From Pelomicrobium methylotrophicum (GTDB lineage Bacteria; Pseudomonadota; Gammaproteobacteria; Burkholderiales; UBA6910): a stretch of 64,000 nucleotides of DNA. The position numbers and the translations under genes are program-made. Below, piece by piece: positions 1 through 9,030 of this stretch (position 1 is its first letter; every line of letters begins with the position of its first letter). The notes under the pieces are model-generated. The model was not told where the DNA came from. It saw only the letters and a program-made list of their open reading frames with translations, and did no database searches. The stretch spans positions 41,007 through 105,006 of the forward strand of contig NZ_VPFL01000012.1 of assembly GCF_008014345.1 (NCBI RefSeq), in the 5' to 3' direction.

Positions 1-918
1 GGAGGCGTCTACGGACACCGACATGCCTGGAGACCAGACAGAGGATGCAAGCCTCAGGATGCGCTCCGCGTCCAGTCCTGCGGCGCGGGCAAGCCCTTTG
101 GGATTGGATTCCGTCATGGCGGACACCTCGGAGGCGAGCCTTGCGCTCTCCGCACGAGCGGCCGCAGCGCTTTCTTCCGCAATTCGCCCTGTCCGCCATT
201 GCCATCCTGCGTACGCCATGATGGAGATGGCGGCGGTTGCCGTAACCGCGGCGATTGTCCAGTACACCCTGGATTGCTCGATCCCGGCCAGGGTCGGTTC
301 CGCCGGATATCTCGTCGCCCGGCTGACCGCCTCAAGGAACTCGCTGGCGGAAAACAGCTCCGGCGCCCTTTCCGGGGCGATCTCGTTCATCCGCGCGTAT
401 TCATCGATGAAAAGCCGCACGTCATGAGGTTCGATCGCGAACTGCGGCGGACTTTGCTCGCCGTCGCCGCGGTAGCCGTAAACGACGACGAGACGCGGCG
501 ATTCTCCTGCGTCTAAGCCCACGATGACGTTGCGCCGATCGAGGCCGCGTTTTGCCGCGAGGATGTCGAACACCATCGCCCCGGGCGCAGTCCTGCGGCC
601 GAACTCTTTTATCCGCTCCGGGGCGCGGCCGTAAATCGCCCGGAGGTCCTTCGACCGGTTGACGACCCACAGGCGTTCGCCCGTCGTGCGCATGGCGAGC
701 CTCGTGGCGGCGGAATGGCTGACAGTTCTTGCGGTTTCGATTCGCGTATCGAATTCGTCGCACGTGACGACCGTGGCCTCTTCCGGAAGCTCCTCCATGG
801 AAACTTCCGTCACGCCCCCGGAGGTTATCTCGTAGAGGATCGGGTTCCCGATGCGAACCGCCACATAGATCCTCTTTTGCGCCGCGGCCGGACGCTTCAA
901 TCGGGGGAGGCTCATCAT
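1..918 (-). CDS. type IVb pilus accessory protein, PilO-like (3' end outside window)
   Basis: An open minus-strand frame runs 306 codons from the ATG at 918 to base 1 without a stop, so the gene is truncated by the window edge. The start overlaps the secretin stop as TGATG. The first 200 residues look soluble; near residues 225-240 there is one hydrophobic stretch (WTIAAVTATAAISIMAYAGW) followed by an Ala/Glu-rich segment. Position after the secretin gene, size and topology fit PilO of R64-type thin pili, a bitopic inner-membrane assembly protein that follows pilN. The assignment rests on gene order more than on motifs. Confidence 0.6.
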   Translation of the reverse strand, partial: MMSLPRLKRPAAAQKRIYVAVRIGNPILYEITSGGVTEVSMEELPEEATVVTCDEFDTRIETARTVSHSAATRLAMRTTGERLWVVNRSKDLRAIYGRAPERIKEFGRRTAPGAMVFDILAAKRGLDRRNVIVGLDAGESPRLVVVYGYRGDGEQSPPQFAIEPHDVRLFIDEYARMNEIAPERAPELFSASEFLEAVSRATRYPAEPTLAGIEQSRVYWTIAAVTATAAISIMAYAGWQWRTGRIAEESAAAARAESARLASEVSAMTESNPKGLARAAGLDAERILRLASSVWSPGMSVSVDAS

Positions 919-2492
919 CAGATCGACTCCGCGACTCTCGGCTCGTATTCAGGCGCCGGGATGATCGTCGCGCGCAACAGCATGACCAGCTCCTTCGTCG
1001 AGGACAGTCCGTCGTAGCCGGAAAGCAGCGCCGTCAGCGGCGAAACCCCGGCACCCGGAACGCCCGAGCGATCAGCGCTTGATCGCGCAGAGCGCGTTCC
1101 GCCGATGATGACGGTCTTTCCGGCTTCCGCCACCACCTGCAGGTGCGCCTGGCGAACCGGCTGGCGCGGAGCCGTGAGCCTCGCGCCGCCGCCAAGATCA
1201 AAAGTTTCGAAACTCGTCACCGAGGAAAGCACCGGCACGACAGTCACCTCTACCCTGCCGGCGTCCAGGATGTTGGGCTTGAACGACAGGCTCACGCCGT
1301 CCTGGGCGAAAGAAACCGACCCGGAGTTCTGCGTCGTTGGCGACGTGCCGGTGACGGTGGAAGTAACGCTGCCGAGATAGGGGATTTGCTCTCCGTCGAA
1401 CACAACCGCCGGCGAATGATTGAGCGCGAGGAGCCGCGGTCGGGAAATGACTTTCACGGCGGCATGTTTTTCGAGCGCCTTCACCACGCTCGTGATGCTC
1501 GCCGTGGTCACTGTCGCGGTGACTGCTGGCGTCGAGACAACTCCCGCGTTCGTGATGGAGACGCTTGCCTGCACGCCCTGACCGAGCCCGCCCAGGGGAA
1601 TGATGCGGCTCCAGTCGATGCCGGCCTGCATCTGCTCGGTCAGCGATACCTCCACGAGGGAAGCCTCGATTTCAACCTGGGCAGCGGCATCCCTGATGAA
1701 TTCGCGCACGAACCGATCTACGCGCCTTAGCTGCTCCCCCGTTCCGCGCACGGACAGGAATCCCGTCTCCGGCATTGCCTGCACTTCCACGTCGCCGCCT
1801 GCGATCCCAGCCAGGAACTGGCGGAAACCTCCCTCCGGGTTTCTTTGGGTCGCATTTACTGAAAATTTCGCCGAAATGGCGCCGCCTCCCTGTCCGGACG
1901 AATCCGCTCCAGGCGCGGCGCCAAAAGGCGTCGGCGCAGGCGTTGCCCCTGCGGAGGACGCGCTGGCCTGGGAGGACGGATTGCTTGAGACGGAATAATT
2001 GAGCGTGAGATTCTGCAGGAGCCTCGGCGGGAGCTTGAATGTCCATGTCGCTCGCCGCGCCAGGGTCGCCCGGCGCTCCTTTTCGTTGACCACGGCCACG
2101 TAGCCGGCAGCAAAGGCAGCCTCCCTCAGTGCATCCTCCGGGCTCGCCGAGACGATGTCCACGGAGGTCCTGGCCGCCATGTCCACGTCCTGGGTGAAGG
2201 CGATCGCATAGCTGCCGCGCTCCGCGATTGCCGAGGCGATGCCGGAAAGCGGGGCGTCAACGGCGCGGATCGAGATGGACCCTTTCTTCGGCGGCGCGTA
2301 TTCGACCGGAGTCGCCGCGACGTAGCTTTCGTTGGTTACGCGCACATGCGTCTGCGGACCGGCGGAAATCGCCCGAACGGCGTCGTCGAGGCTCCCCCGC
2401 GCTTCCTTTCCTGGGACGGAAGCGCAGCCTCCAAGGGTCAGCGCGGCCGCCAGGGTCGATGCGCCGAGCGTGGAGATTCTGAATGCCGCCAT
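918..2492 (-). CDS. pilN: type IVb pilus outer-membrane secretin, PilN-like lipoprotein
   Basis: 524 residues. The N-terminus has a lipoprotein signal (AALTLGGC), so Cys-23 or so would be lipidated. An N0/STN-like segment follows (residues 75-140, APLSGIASAIAERGSYAIAF), then a Ser/Ala-rich linker and a secretin core with the family motifs QVEIEASLVEVSL, VKVISRPRLLALNHSPAV and GVSLSFKPNIL. Length matches R64 PilN. It should form the outer-membrane ring through which the thin pilus passes. It lies 15 bp after the TcpQ-domain gene and is translationally coupled to the PilO-like gene, so it belongs to the long minus-strand transfer operon. Function is well supported; exact subfamily is inferred. 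Confidence 0.88.
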   Translation of the reverse strand: MAAFRISTLGASTLAAALTLGGCASVPGKEARGSLDDAVRAISAGPQTHVRVTNESYVAATPVEYAPPKKGSISIRAVDAPLSGIASAIAERGSYAIAFTQDVDMAARTSVDIVSASPEDALREAAFAAGYVAVVNEKERRATLARRATWTFKLPPRLLQNLTLNYSVSSNPSSQASASSAGATPAPTPFGAAPGADSSGQGGGAISAKFSVNATQRNPEGGFRQFLAGIAGGDVEVQAMPETGFLSVRGTGEQLRRVDRFVREFIRDAAAQVEIEASLVEVSLTEQMQAGIDWSRIIPLGGLGQGVQASVSITNAGVVSTPAVTATVTTASITSVVKALEKHAAVKVISRPRLLALNHSPAVVFDGEQIPYLGSVTSTVTGTSPTTQNSGSVSFAQDGVSLSFKPNILDAGRVEVTVVPVLSSVTSFETFDLGGGARLTAPRQPVRQAHLQVVAEAGKTVIIGGTRSARSSADRSGVPGAGVSPLTALLSGYDGLSSTKELVMLLRATIIPAPEYEPRVAESI

Positions 2493-2507
2493 AGATTTTC
2501 CCTTTCC

Positions 2508-2915
2508 TTATTTCCCAGTCTCGGACGGATACACCGCGACGACGGAGTTGCCTGTATAGATCGTCGCCGAAAGCCCGTAGGCGGAAAGCACCCGTTTCAG
2601 GACGCTTTCGAGGTCTTTCTCTTCCACCGAATAGTCGTGGCGAATCAGGTAGTCTGCGCCTGAATCCCAGACGAGAGTCCATCCTTCGGACTCAAGCATG
2701 GTCCTGAGCGCTTCCGACAGCCGCTCGCCCCTCGCAGCCTCGAACCGGTACGGCGCAACCCGCGCGACCTTGGCGCCTTTGAGCGGACCCGACGCTTGAT
2801 GCGGATTCTTCGCAATCGCGGCCTGCTCAAGCGTGTCAACCTCCTTCAGCCCGGCTGCGATCGCAAAAGCCGGAACCGCCACGGAAAGCGCGAAAAATAT
2901 CAGTTTAGGTTGCAT
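2508..2915 (-). CDS. TcpQ-domain periplasmic protein (PilL C-domain-like)
   Basis: 135 residues with a signal peptide (MQPKLIFFALSVAVPAFAIA). The rest matches the TcpQ domain of type IVb pilus systems: APYRFEAARGERLSEALRTM, then EGWTLVWDSGADYLI and a terminal segment with VLKRVLSAYGLSATIYTGNSVVAVYP. TcpQ helps the secretin reach and stay in the outer membrane, which agrees with the secretin gene lying 15 bp downstream. A second TcpQ domain is fused into the neighbour at 3238-4350, so this operon has two. It overlaps the preceding small gene by 16 bp. Confidence 0.75.
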   Translation of the reverse strand: MQPKLIFFALSVAVPAFAIAAGLKEVDTLEQAAIAKNPHQASGPLKGAKVARVAPYRFEAARGERLSEALRTMLESEGWTLVWDSGADYLIRHDYSVEEKDLESVLKRVLSAYGLSATIYTGNSVVAVYPSETGK

Positions 2916-3232
2916 TCTGAATGCCGCTCCAAAGAAAGCGCGCGAATGTGCGCACGGTTTTCTTTCTGTACCGCCGGGTATTGCCCGGCTCCCCCGGCTA
3001 CCGCAGGGATCGTTTTTGCCGTATCTCCGCCATTGCCGGACGGACTTGCCTCGGGCATGGCGGTTTCGGTTGCCAGACGTTCATGGTTCCGCGCCGTGTT
3101 GAAGTCGCTTTTTGGCCCTGAGAAGCCAGTCAGGCGATCGATGAATTCCAGCTTCCAATCGAAGCTTGCACGGCCGAGCCAGATGATGGCGAATACCCAT
3201 TGGATCAGCCACAGATAGGACGCGAGTTCCAT
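2900..3232 (-). CDS. small membrane-anchored pilus protein, PilM-like position
   Basis: 110 residues. I chose the ATG at 3232 because ACGGAG lies just before it, overlapping the stop codon of the upstream gene; the longer frame reading into that gene is not likely. One N-terminal membrane segment (LASYLWLIQWVFAIIWLG) is followed by a short polar tail rich in Ser, Gly and Ala. It sits where pilM lies in R64-like operons, between pilL and pilN. No catalytic motif is visible and the PilM label rests on position and topology only. Confidence 0.5.
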   Translation of the reverse strand: MELASYLWLIQWVFAIIWLGRASFDWKLEFIDRLTGFSGPKSDFNTARNHERLATETAMPEASPSGNGGDTAKTIPAVAGGAGQYPAVQKENRAHIRALSLERHSECNLN

Positions 3233-3237
3233 CTCCG

Positions 3238-4350
3238 TTACCGTCCAGGCTGATCGGTTACGTACACGATGTTGTTCTCTCGGACGAACACCGCAGAGAA
3301 GCCTGCGGCTTCCATGGCGGCCGCGGTCGTTTTTTTCCAGTCCGCGCCGCCGATCTCCGTATCGCTTGTGATCTCCAGGTCGTATTTGGCTTTCCACTCG
3401 AGCCCTACCCCATGCAGCGCGAGAAAGGCGCGCAGCGCATGTGACAATCGATCCCCAGCGCGAAGAGCGAATGTCGCCGAGGGCGGGGTGGATTTCGCCG
3501 GGTCGTTTTGCGCTGGAGGAGCCTCATCCGTTGCTGAAACCTCATGAGCCGGAGCGTTGGCCATGGCGAACGGCCCGGCGCTGGCGGCCGCGGCCGGAGC
3601 GGGCGGCTGCCCGGAGGCGCCTGCCGGAGCCGCCTGCATCGCTTTTGCGTCATCCGGCATGGGCGTCTGGATTGCGGGTTCCGCCGCCGGGACTGGTTCC
3701 GCCCGGTTCGCCCGTGGAGCATCGGGAATGATTTGGCATGGCATTTTCATTTCAATCTTCGCTTCACGTTCAGGCGACGGACGAAGCTCCACACGAACCT
3801 CGATGACAGAATCCGGCACGCCGGCGTCGATCAACCGCTCCCTTACGTAGCGCGCCCGGTTTTCCGCGAGCGTTTTTGATTTCGAATCCGGATGTCCCGT
3901 CACCACGATCCGCTCCGCACGCCTCGCTTCCAGGATAATCGAGGCGATCGTCCGTTCGCCCGAATCATCCGGCCGTGACCGCAACTTCTGGAATGAGACA
4001 TATGTCGTCGCGCTTTCGCAGCGGACGGATGGCGGCGTCCATGCCTCGGCAGAAGAGGCCCTGGCGATGATGCCTGTCGCTCCGCCGGAGGACACCAAAA
4101 TGCGCTCCGGGAGTCCCGGAACGACGATGTAGGGTCCTGAGCGGCGCGACGGCATCCCAACGACCTCCATTTCCTTGCCTGCCACAGGCTGTATCCAGGT
4201 GTGCTTGCCGTCGTTGAATACCAACGCCGGTCGTGCGCCTGTCGGCCCGGAGGCTACGTAATCGAAATCAAACGGCGCCTGCGCCGCTGAAATGGCGGGA
4301 GCGCAACCGAGCGCTGCCGTCACAACGGATGACAGAATCGTTCGCCTCAT
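3238..4350 (-). CDS. VirB9C-OmpA-TcpQ fusion, PilL-like
   Basis: 370 residues from the ATG at 4350, which overlaps the preceding stop (ATGA). After a signal peptide (SVVTAALGCAPAISAAQA) come three parts: a segment resembling the C-terminal domain of VirB9 (FDFDYVASGPTGARPALVFN, HTWIQPV, PYIVVPGLPERILV); an OmpA-like peptidoglycan-binding motif (VVTGHPDSKSKTLAENRARY); and, after a Pro/Ala-rich linker, a TcpQ domain (FALRAGDRLSHALRAFLALH). The first part parallels the VirB9 encoded at 6241-7020 (FNYHVTGDEKIRPSLVMDNG, HTWIRMP). This is the PilL slot of the pilus cluster, and the layout suggests it ties the pilus secretin to the wall and to VirB9-type outer-membrane chemistry. Longer in-frame starts exist upstream but lie inside the transglycosylase gene. 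Confidence 0.7.
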   Translation of the reverse strand: MRRTILSSVVTAALGCAPAISAAQAPFDFDYVASGPTGARPALVFNDGKHTWIQPVAGKEMEVVGMPSRRSGPYIVVPGLPERILVSSGGATGIIARASSAEAWTPPSVRCESATTYVSFQKLRSRPDDSGERTIASIILEARRAERIVVTGHPDSKSKTLAENRARYVRERLIDAGVPDSVIEVRVELRPSPEREAKIEMKMPCQIIPDAPRANRAEPVPAAEPAIQTPMPDDAKAMQAAPAGASGQPPAPAAAASAGPFAMANAPAHEVSATDEAPPAQNDPAKSTPPSATFALRAGDRLSHALRAFLALHGVGLEWKAKYDLEITSDTEIGGADWKKTTAAAMEAAGFSAVFVRENNIVYVTDQPGR

Positions 4351-5024
4351 CGCAATTTCCCATATTCGGCCGCCGCATCCCCGAAATGGGCGATGAACCG
4401 CTTGAGATAGGCGCGTCCACGGCTTTCGGAGGCCCGGTTGTGGTACCACATGATCGCCTTTGCCCAGCTTCCTGTGGCTTCGAAGTTTTCGCGCAGGATG
4501 CTGGCGGCGACCAGGATGTTCCGGGAAGGCTGAAGCGCTTCCCAGGCATCTTGAAACCGCCACCCGTTATGGCGCCATGAAATTTGCATCATGCCGATGT
4601 CGAAGTTGGTGATGCCTTCCTTGATCAACCATTGCGCGGCGCGCCACGCATCTTCCCTGGTGCGGAAGAAAAATCCACGCCCGCCCACGTTCAGGGTCCA
4701 CGGCCATGGAGCGCCTTTTTTGCCCGATTCCGTCATCGCCACCGCCAGGAGCACGGCAGGATGGACGCCTGTTTCCCGCGCTGCCGATTCGAAAATCAGC
4801 GTTCTTGGCGCGCACGCCCACTGCCCCTTCCGCTCCGCCATCGCTTCGTCCATGTAGCCTAGTAGACGCTTGTTCACTGGCACCGCGAGCCCGGCGCGCA
4901 CCAGGCGCGCCGCGTCGCCTTCCAAGGCTGCCGTCTGCCTGCCGCAGAATTCGAGCGGCACGACATCAGCCCAGGCGGCGATGGGGAGCGCGATGGCCAA
5001 TGCGAAAATCGCTCTAGTGCGCAC
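4347..5024 (-). CDS. lytic transglycosylase (VirB1/PilT-type)
   Basis: 225 residues if it starts at the GTG at 5024, which puts a signal peptide (TRAIFALAIALPIAAWADVV) at the N-terminus; the open frame continues to 5162 but that part lies in the VirB10-like gene. The soluble lytic transglycosylase fold is seen in AVAMTESGKKGAPWPWTLN (catalytic Glu in TESG), FDIGMMQISW and a terminal AIMWYHNRASESRGRAYLKR. It cuts peptidoglycan glycan strands so that the transfer apparatus or pilus can cross the wall. It overlaps both neighbours by a few bases, so it is translated as part of the transfer operon. Confidence 0.8.
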   Translation of the reverse strand: MRTRAIFALAIALPIAAWADVVPLEFCGRQTAALEGDAARLVRAGLAVPVNKRLLGYMDEAMAERKGQWACAPRTLIFESAARETGVHPAVLLAVAMTESGKKGAPWPWTLNVGGRGFFFRTREDAWRAAQWLIKEGITNFDIGMMQISWRHNGWRFQDAWEALQPSRNILVAASILRENFEATGSWAKAIMWYHNRASESRGRAYLKRFIAHFGDAAAEYGKLR

Positions 5025-6231
5025 GATACGGCTCCAGCGCGAGATCCCTGTTGACCATGACATTGAAGCGGAATCCCTCCTCGATGATGAGAGTGGGAGG
5101 AATGTTCCTGTTCCTTTCGAGCGCGGCTCGCGCGGCCTCGGAGAGCGCCGTTCCTGCGACATCGGTGACGATCGTGCTGCTGCCGCCGAAATTGTTCACG
5201 GTCACGTTCGTGCTGTCGCCGAAAATGCGGGAAATTCCGGCGATGAGGAAGGAGGCGCCGAAAATCCTGAAAAAGTGATTGTCCACCTTGTCTTCCAGGC
5301 CGGACTGGCCGGATGCATCCGCGCCCTGCATCGCGCCCAGATCCAGGAAACGCCCGTCAGGAAGGTAGATCCGCTGAAAGGCGATCAGCACCCTCTCCTG
5401 GCCTATACGCACCTCGTTGTTGTAGCGACCGACGAGCTTGCTGCCCTTCGGGATGAGAAGGGTGGTCGAAGTGCGCGAGTCGTACACGTCCGAAACAACC
5501 TGGGCGGTGACCATCCCCGGCAGATCGCTGTTGATGCGCGTGAGCAGGACTGCCGGTATCACCGTTCCGGCCTGGATGATGTGGGGCCAGGCGTGGCGTT
5601 TCGGGCGGATGGGCTGTTCGTCTTGTGTGGTGGTTTCCTGTTCGCGGAGCCAGTCCTGGTCGCGCCTGACCGCGCTTTTCGGCTCGGCGCCCATCGTCTG
5701 CGCAGCCCGCAGCGCCTCGGCCTGGAGCTTCGATTGTTCCCTGGAAGCCTGCACGGCGGCCTCTGCCTGTTTAAGCAGCAGGCTTTCGATGGGAGAAGGA
5801 GTTGCCGGAACGGCCTGCTGTCCGCCGGAGGCCTGCTGTGCGATGTTGAGCGAAATGGGCGATGCCAGGATTTCGGCTTCTCTGCGTTCGCGTTCCGCGT
5901 CCTGCCGTCCGCTCCCGGCGCGGGCGCTTCCGGCGCCGCCCGCACGATTCATCTCATCGATGAGCTCCTGCGGCGCCACGGGTTTGCCCTCCGGTTTCGG
6001 AGCGACCGCCTCATTTCGCTGTTCCTTGATGATTTCAGCGATTCTGTCGGTTTGCGACGGAGGAGGCTCCGGCGGGCTCTCCTTCTGGGGCTTGGGCTCG
6101 TGCATTTCTCCGGCTCCGAAGAAAATCGTGGCAATCAGACCTGCGGCCACGATGCCGGCGACCCACAAATGCAGGTTGCGGCGGACTTTGCCTTTTGCAA
6201 CGTCTTCCTGCGGTTGCTCGATTGTCGCCAT
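5014..6231 (-). CDS. virB10: VirB10-like T4SS protein
   Basis: 405 residues: a short cytoplasmic tail, one membrane helix (LWVAGIVAAGLIATIFFGAG, about residues 22-41), a Pro-rich periplasmic linker (PKPQKESPPEPPPSQ), a Gln/Glu/Ala-rich coiled stretch, and the VirB10/TrbI beta-barrel domain with IIQAGTVIPAVLLTRINSDL, TLLIPKGSKLVGRYNNEV and RVLIAFQRIYLPDGRFLDL. VirB10 spans both membranes and couples ATPase energy to outer-membrane channel gating. It lies 9 bp after virB9, in the usual VirB8-B9-B10 order. Confidence 0.92.
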   Translation of the reverse strand: MATIEQPQEDVAKGKVRRNLHLWVAGIVAAGLIATIFFGAGEMHEPKPQKESPPEPPPSQTDRIAEIIKEQRNEAVAPKPEGKPVAPQELIDEMNRAGGAGSARAGSGRQDAERERREAEILASPISLNIAQQASGGQQAVPATPSPIESLLLKQAEAAVQASREQSKLQAEALRAAQTMGAEPKSAVRRDQDWLREQETTTQDEQPIRPKRHAWPHIIQAGTVIPAVLLTRINSDLPGMVTAQVVSDVYDSRTSTTLLIPKGSKLVGRYNNEVRIGQERVLIAFQRIYLPDGRFLDLGAMQGADASGQSGLEDKVDNHFFRIFGASFLIAGISRIFGDSTNVTVNNFGGSSTIVTDVAGTALSEAARAALERNRNIPPTLIIEEGFRFNVMVNRDLALEPYRAH

Positions 6232-6240
6232 TGCGCAAGT

Positions 6241-7020
6241 TCAAAACATGGACAGGAATCCGCCGCGGCGGGTCTTTTCCTTTTCGATCACGGCCTCCCG
6301 TTTGCCTACCCGCAACAGGAACTTGTCTGCCGTGCGTTGCACCACGATGTAATCGCCTCGAACGCTGTAGTTGACGAGCGCGGTCTTCTCGCCCTCATAG
6401 ACGAACAGCGCCGGCAGCTCCTTGACCGTTTCCGGCATCCGGATCCAGGTGTGGACGCCGTTGTCCATCACGAGCGACGGCCTGATCTTTTCGTCGCCAG
6501 TGACGTGGTAATTGAAATTGAGACCTGCGGGGTCCATCGGCTCGCTCGCCTTTAGGCTTTCCAGGCGTTCGGTTTCCTTCTTTTCCGCCTCTTCCTTCGC
6601 CTTCTGCTGCGCCTGGATCGCCATGACGAGTTCCGGATATCGCCACGAAACCCGTTGATACCACTTCCCTCCCTTCGGGCTTGAAATCAGTGAAATCTGA
6701 TACGCCCGCCTGTCGGTGACCAGCGTGAGCGAAGTCGCGATTTCGTGCTTGATTGGCTTGACGAAAAAGTGGTTGCCGGCGGCGCTGGTCTGCCACTGTA
6801 TGGAATCCCCGATGGCCGCGTGCAGCAGACGCTCCTCTTCGTGGAGATGGATGTCCGTCACCATTCCTGGCAGCGTGAGAACGGTGTAGGTCTGGTTGGC
6901 GTCGTAGGAAAACACAACGAGCCTGTTGTCGGTCGGCAGCGGCATGGGTTCCGCTTCCGCGAAAAGCGCGGCAGGTGCCATTACCGCCACCGCAACGATC
7001 GCTTTCAGGAGTTTTCGCAT
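6241..7020 (-). CDS. virB9: VirB9-like T4SS outer-membrane complex protein
   Basis: 259 residues with a signal peptide (LLKAIVAVAVMAPAALFAEA). The N-terminal VirB9/CagX motif is present (VVFSYDANQTYTVLTLPGMV), a Lys/Glu-rich helix (residues 150-180) forms the hinge, and the C-terminal beta-sandwich carries LNFNYHVTGDEKIRPSLVMD and HTWIRMPETVKELPALFVYE. VirB9 forms the core complex with VirB10. No VirB7-type lipoprotein gene is visible next to it. Its C-domain is clearly related to the N-terminal part of the PilL-like fusion at 3238-4350. Confidence 0.9.
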   Translation of the reverse strand: MRKLLKAIVAVAVMAPAALFAEAEPMPLPTDNRLVVFSYDANQTYTVLTLPGMVTDIHLHEEERLLHAAIGDSIQWQTSAAGNHFFVKPIKHEIATSLTLVTDRRAYQISLISSPKGGKWYQRVSWRYPELVMAIQAQQKAKEEAEKKETERLESLKASEPMDPAGLNFNYHVTGDEKIRPSLVMDNGVHTWIRMPETVKELPALFVYEGEKTALVNYSVRGDYIVVQRTADKFLLRVGKREAVIEKEKTRRGGFLSMF

Positions 7021-7298
7021 GTGCTCTCGAGATGCCCTTTATAGACGGTTTGAATTCTCGCTTTTGGCAACTTGCGTCAACAAACAAAAGAATGCACAAA
7101 CAAAGACGCTTTCTGTTGTGTTGGGGGGATCAGGCTGCCGGGCAGCATGTCAAAAACCCGATCCGGGATGCTTCCTCTGTTCCGGACCATGGAAGCTCAA
7201 GCGGCAGGCAACTTTCGGGGTGTAAGCAAGACGGGCCGGAGCAGGTGGCCGGTCGGCGGCATTGGCGATAGGGTCCTGTCAGGCGCGCCCACGCCTGA
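7021..7298. other. gap inside the T4SS operon; contains one arm of a dispersed inverted repeat
   Basis: 278 bp between virB8 and virB9 with no convincing gene: minus-strand frames give only 21- and 37-residue peptides and neither has a lipobox, so VirB7 is not here. The stretch around 7164-7195 (plus strand ATGCTTC, then GTTCCGGACCATGGAAG) recurs in inverted orientation near 9211-9252 in the other large gap of the operon. A TATAAAG box at about 7040 on the minus strand may belong to an internal promoter for virB9, but no good -35 element is at the right distance. Confidence 0.4.
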
Positions 7299-8000
7299 TC
7301 AGCGGACGATTTCTTCCGTGGTGGAAAAGTGGATGATGTAGAGCCCGAGCGGGTTGCGAAGGATGTCTTCTTCTGATTTCGGATCGACGAAAGTATAGGT
7401 CGCAGTAATCAGGACAGGTTTGCGCTCCGGCGCTGCCTGTGCGTAACGGCGTGTTTCAGTGACGATTCTGATGAGCGCCACTTTGTTTGGAAGCAGCGAA
7501 ATGCTCTGGATGCTTACGGTCCTGGTTGGCGGATTGGCGCCGGAGACGGCCGCGATGGGCTTTTCCCGTTCCACCCATTCGGCAAACTGATTCGTGGCGC
7601 GATCCGCCGTGAAAGCGTAGGCTTCGCGCAGCCATCGTTCCGTGAGCGCGCGATCCAGCGTGTAGAGTTTCCGCGCCCACTCCGCGAGGAAATACTTGAT
7701 TTCGCGTTCTCCTGGCGAATACCGCTGGGCGCCGGCAGGATCCGCCTGGACGCGTCCGACGTCATCCACCCGAATGACGTATGGGACGACGGTCTTAAGG
7801 GGCATCATGGCGGCAATCGCCACGCCGAGCGCGACGCACCCCGCCATAGCCGCGAGAAAGGCGGCGAACCATCGGTTGCGTTCGACTTCAACCGCGCCCC
7901 AGCGCTCGAACCATATACGTCTTGATCGCTCGAAGCCCCCCGGTTCGTATGGAGGAGGAGCGTCAGCGGCATCAAGATTCTGTTTCTTTGGGGCCAACAT
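7299..8000 (-). CDS. virB8: VirB8-like T4SS inner-membrane protein
   Basis: 233 residues. A cytoplasmic N-terminus (FERSRRIWFERWGAVEVERN) leads into one membrane helix (FLAAMAGCVALGVAIAAMM, about residues 47-65), then the NTF2-like periplasmic VirB8 fold with YVIRVDDVGRVQADPA, IKYFLAEWARKLYTLD and a closing ITATYTFVDPKSEEDILRNP followed by PLGLYI. VirB8 nucleates assembly of the inner-membrane part of the secretion channel. It follows virB6 by 67 bp. Confidence 0.9.
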   Translation of the reverse strand: MLAPKKQNLDAADAPPPYEPGGFERSRRIWFERWGAVEVERNRWFAAFLAAMAGCVALGVAIAAMMPLKTVVPYVIRVDDVGRVQADPAGAQRYSPGEREIKYFLAEWARKLYTLDRALTERWLREAYAFTADRATNQFAEWVEREKPIAAVSGANPPTRTVSIQSISLLPNKVALIRIVTETRRYAQAAPERKPVLITATYTFVDPKSEEDILRNPLGLYIIHFSTTEEIVR

Positions 8001-8067
8001 TCCAGATAAGGATTAATAAAGAATATCCATGTCGTGCGGCGGCGTTCCGGCGCTCCGCCTGGCAGGC

Positions 8068-9030
8068 CTAAGCTCTTTTCCCCGCCGAACCTTTCCCTGA
8101 AGACAAACCTTTCCCTGATACTATTCCAGCAAGCTTTTTCAGCCCTTCTTCACCGTAGCTCATGCCGCCGCGTGCAAGACCGTGCGCAATCTGTGGCGTT
8201 TGAAGCACCAGGAACATGACGACGCCGGCATACAGGGCAACTTTGATTGCAAGCAAAAACGACAGCATCGCGGTTATCTGTTCCCCGTTAAGCGTGGCTT
8301 GAGCGGAGTCCGCCAAAAGTTCCATTCTTCTCGCAATGACTTTCGAAATCAGTAACACGATGATGGCCGCGACAACCTTGTACATGAACGCATTCACCAG
8401 GAACTCTAACCAGTTCTTGAACCAGCCGCGGGTTACGTCCCAAACGCCGAGCGCGACAAAGAACGGGCCAAGCGCGATCGCGACGCCAGCCAGCGCGTCT
8501 CCAATAAGATAGACGATAACATATGCCCCGATTGCTCCAATGATAATGATAATCGCCGCTAGGAATATTATTACTGCGAAAAAGTGCACAAAAAACGCTC
8601 CGATCAATGAAAACCACGACGCGTTTTCTGGAAAAATTACCTTGAATGCGCCTGCTATCGCGCCAAGCATTTTATAAAGCGCGCTTATCGGATCGTCCAA
8701 TCTCTCGCCAAATCCCCCTGCTGCCGCCACGGCATCGAACAGAGATTTCAGCGACGAACCGAAAACAAACTCGTAATTGTTCAAAAGAAACAGGAAAACG
8801 CCGACTGACAGAAGCAGCTGTATCAGCTTTTCGAAAGCGTCGCCGAACCCTTCTCCTTCAATGACTTCCAGCAGGATTTTTATTCCAGTCAATGCGCCTA
8901 CGAGCGCGACCAGCACCCAGAACACCTTGAGCGGGAACCCGGAAGAAAACATGTCCCCCGCGATACGCAGACCCTCGATGACAAGCGCTCCTTCAAGGTC
9001 TAGTATATCCCTGAAGCTGTGCTGTTCCAT
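8068..9030 (-). CDS. virB6: VirB6/TrbL-like polytopic T4SS membrane protein
   Basis: 320 residues with six or more hydrophobic helices, among them LKVFWVLVALVGALTGIKIL, LLLSVGVFLFLLNNYEF, FAVIIFLAAIIIIIGAIGAY and AGVAIALGPFFVALGVW. The last contains the conserved family pattern with a Trp (VALGVWDVTRGWFKNWLEF). The C-terminus is Gly/Lys/Ser-rich and polar. VirB6 forms part of the inner-membrane pore that the DNA substrate contacts. Its local GC content is lower than that of neighbouring genes, visible in runs such as ataataatga near 8540. Confidence 0.88.
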   Translation of the reverse strand: MEQHSFRDILDLEGALVIEGLRIAGDMFSSGFPLKVFWVLVALVGALTGIKILLEVIEGEGFGDAFEKLIQLLLSVGVFLFLLNNYEFVFGSSLKSLFDAVAAAGGFGERLDDPISALYKMLGAIAGAFKVIFPENASWFSLIGAFFVHFFAVIIFLAAIIIIIGAIGAYVIVYLIGDALAGVAIALGPFFVALGVWDVTRGWFKNWLEFLVNAFMYKVVAAIIVLLISKVIARRMELLADSAQATLNGEQITAMLSFLLAIKVALYAGVVMFLVLQTPQIAHGLARGGMSYGEEGLKKLAGIVSGKGLSSGKGSAGKRA

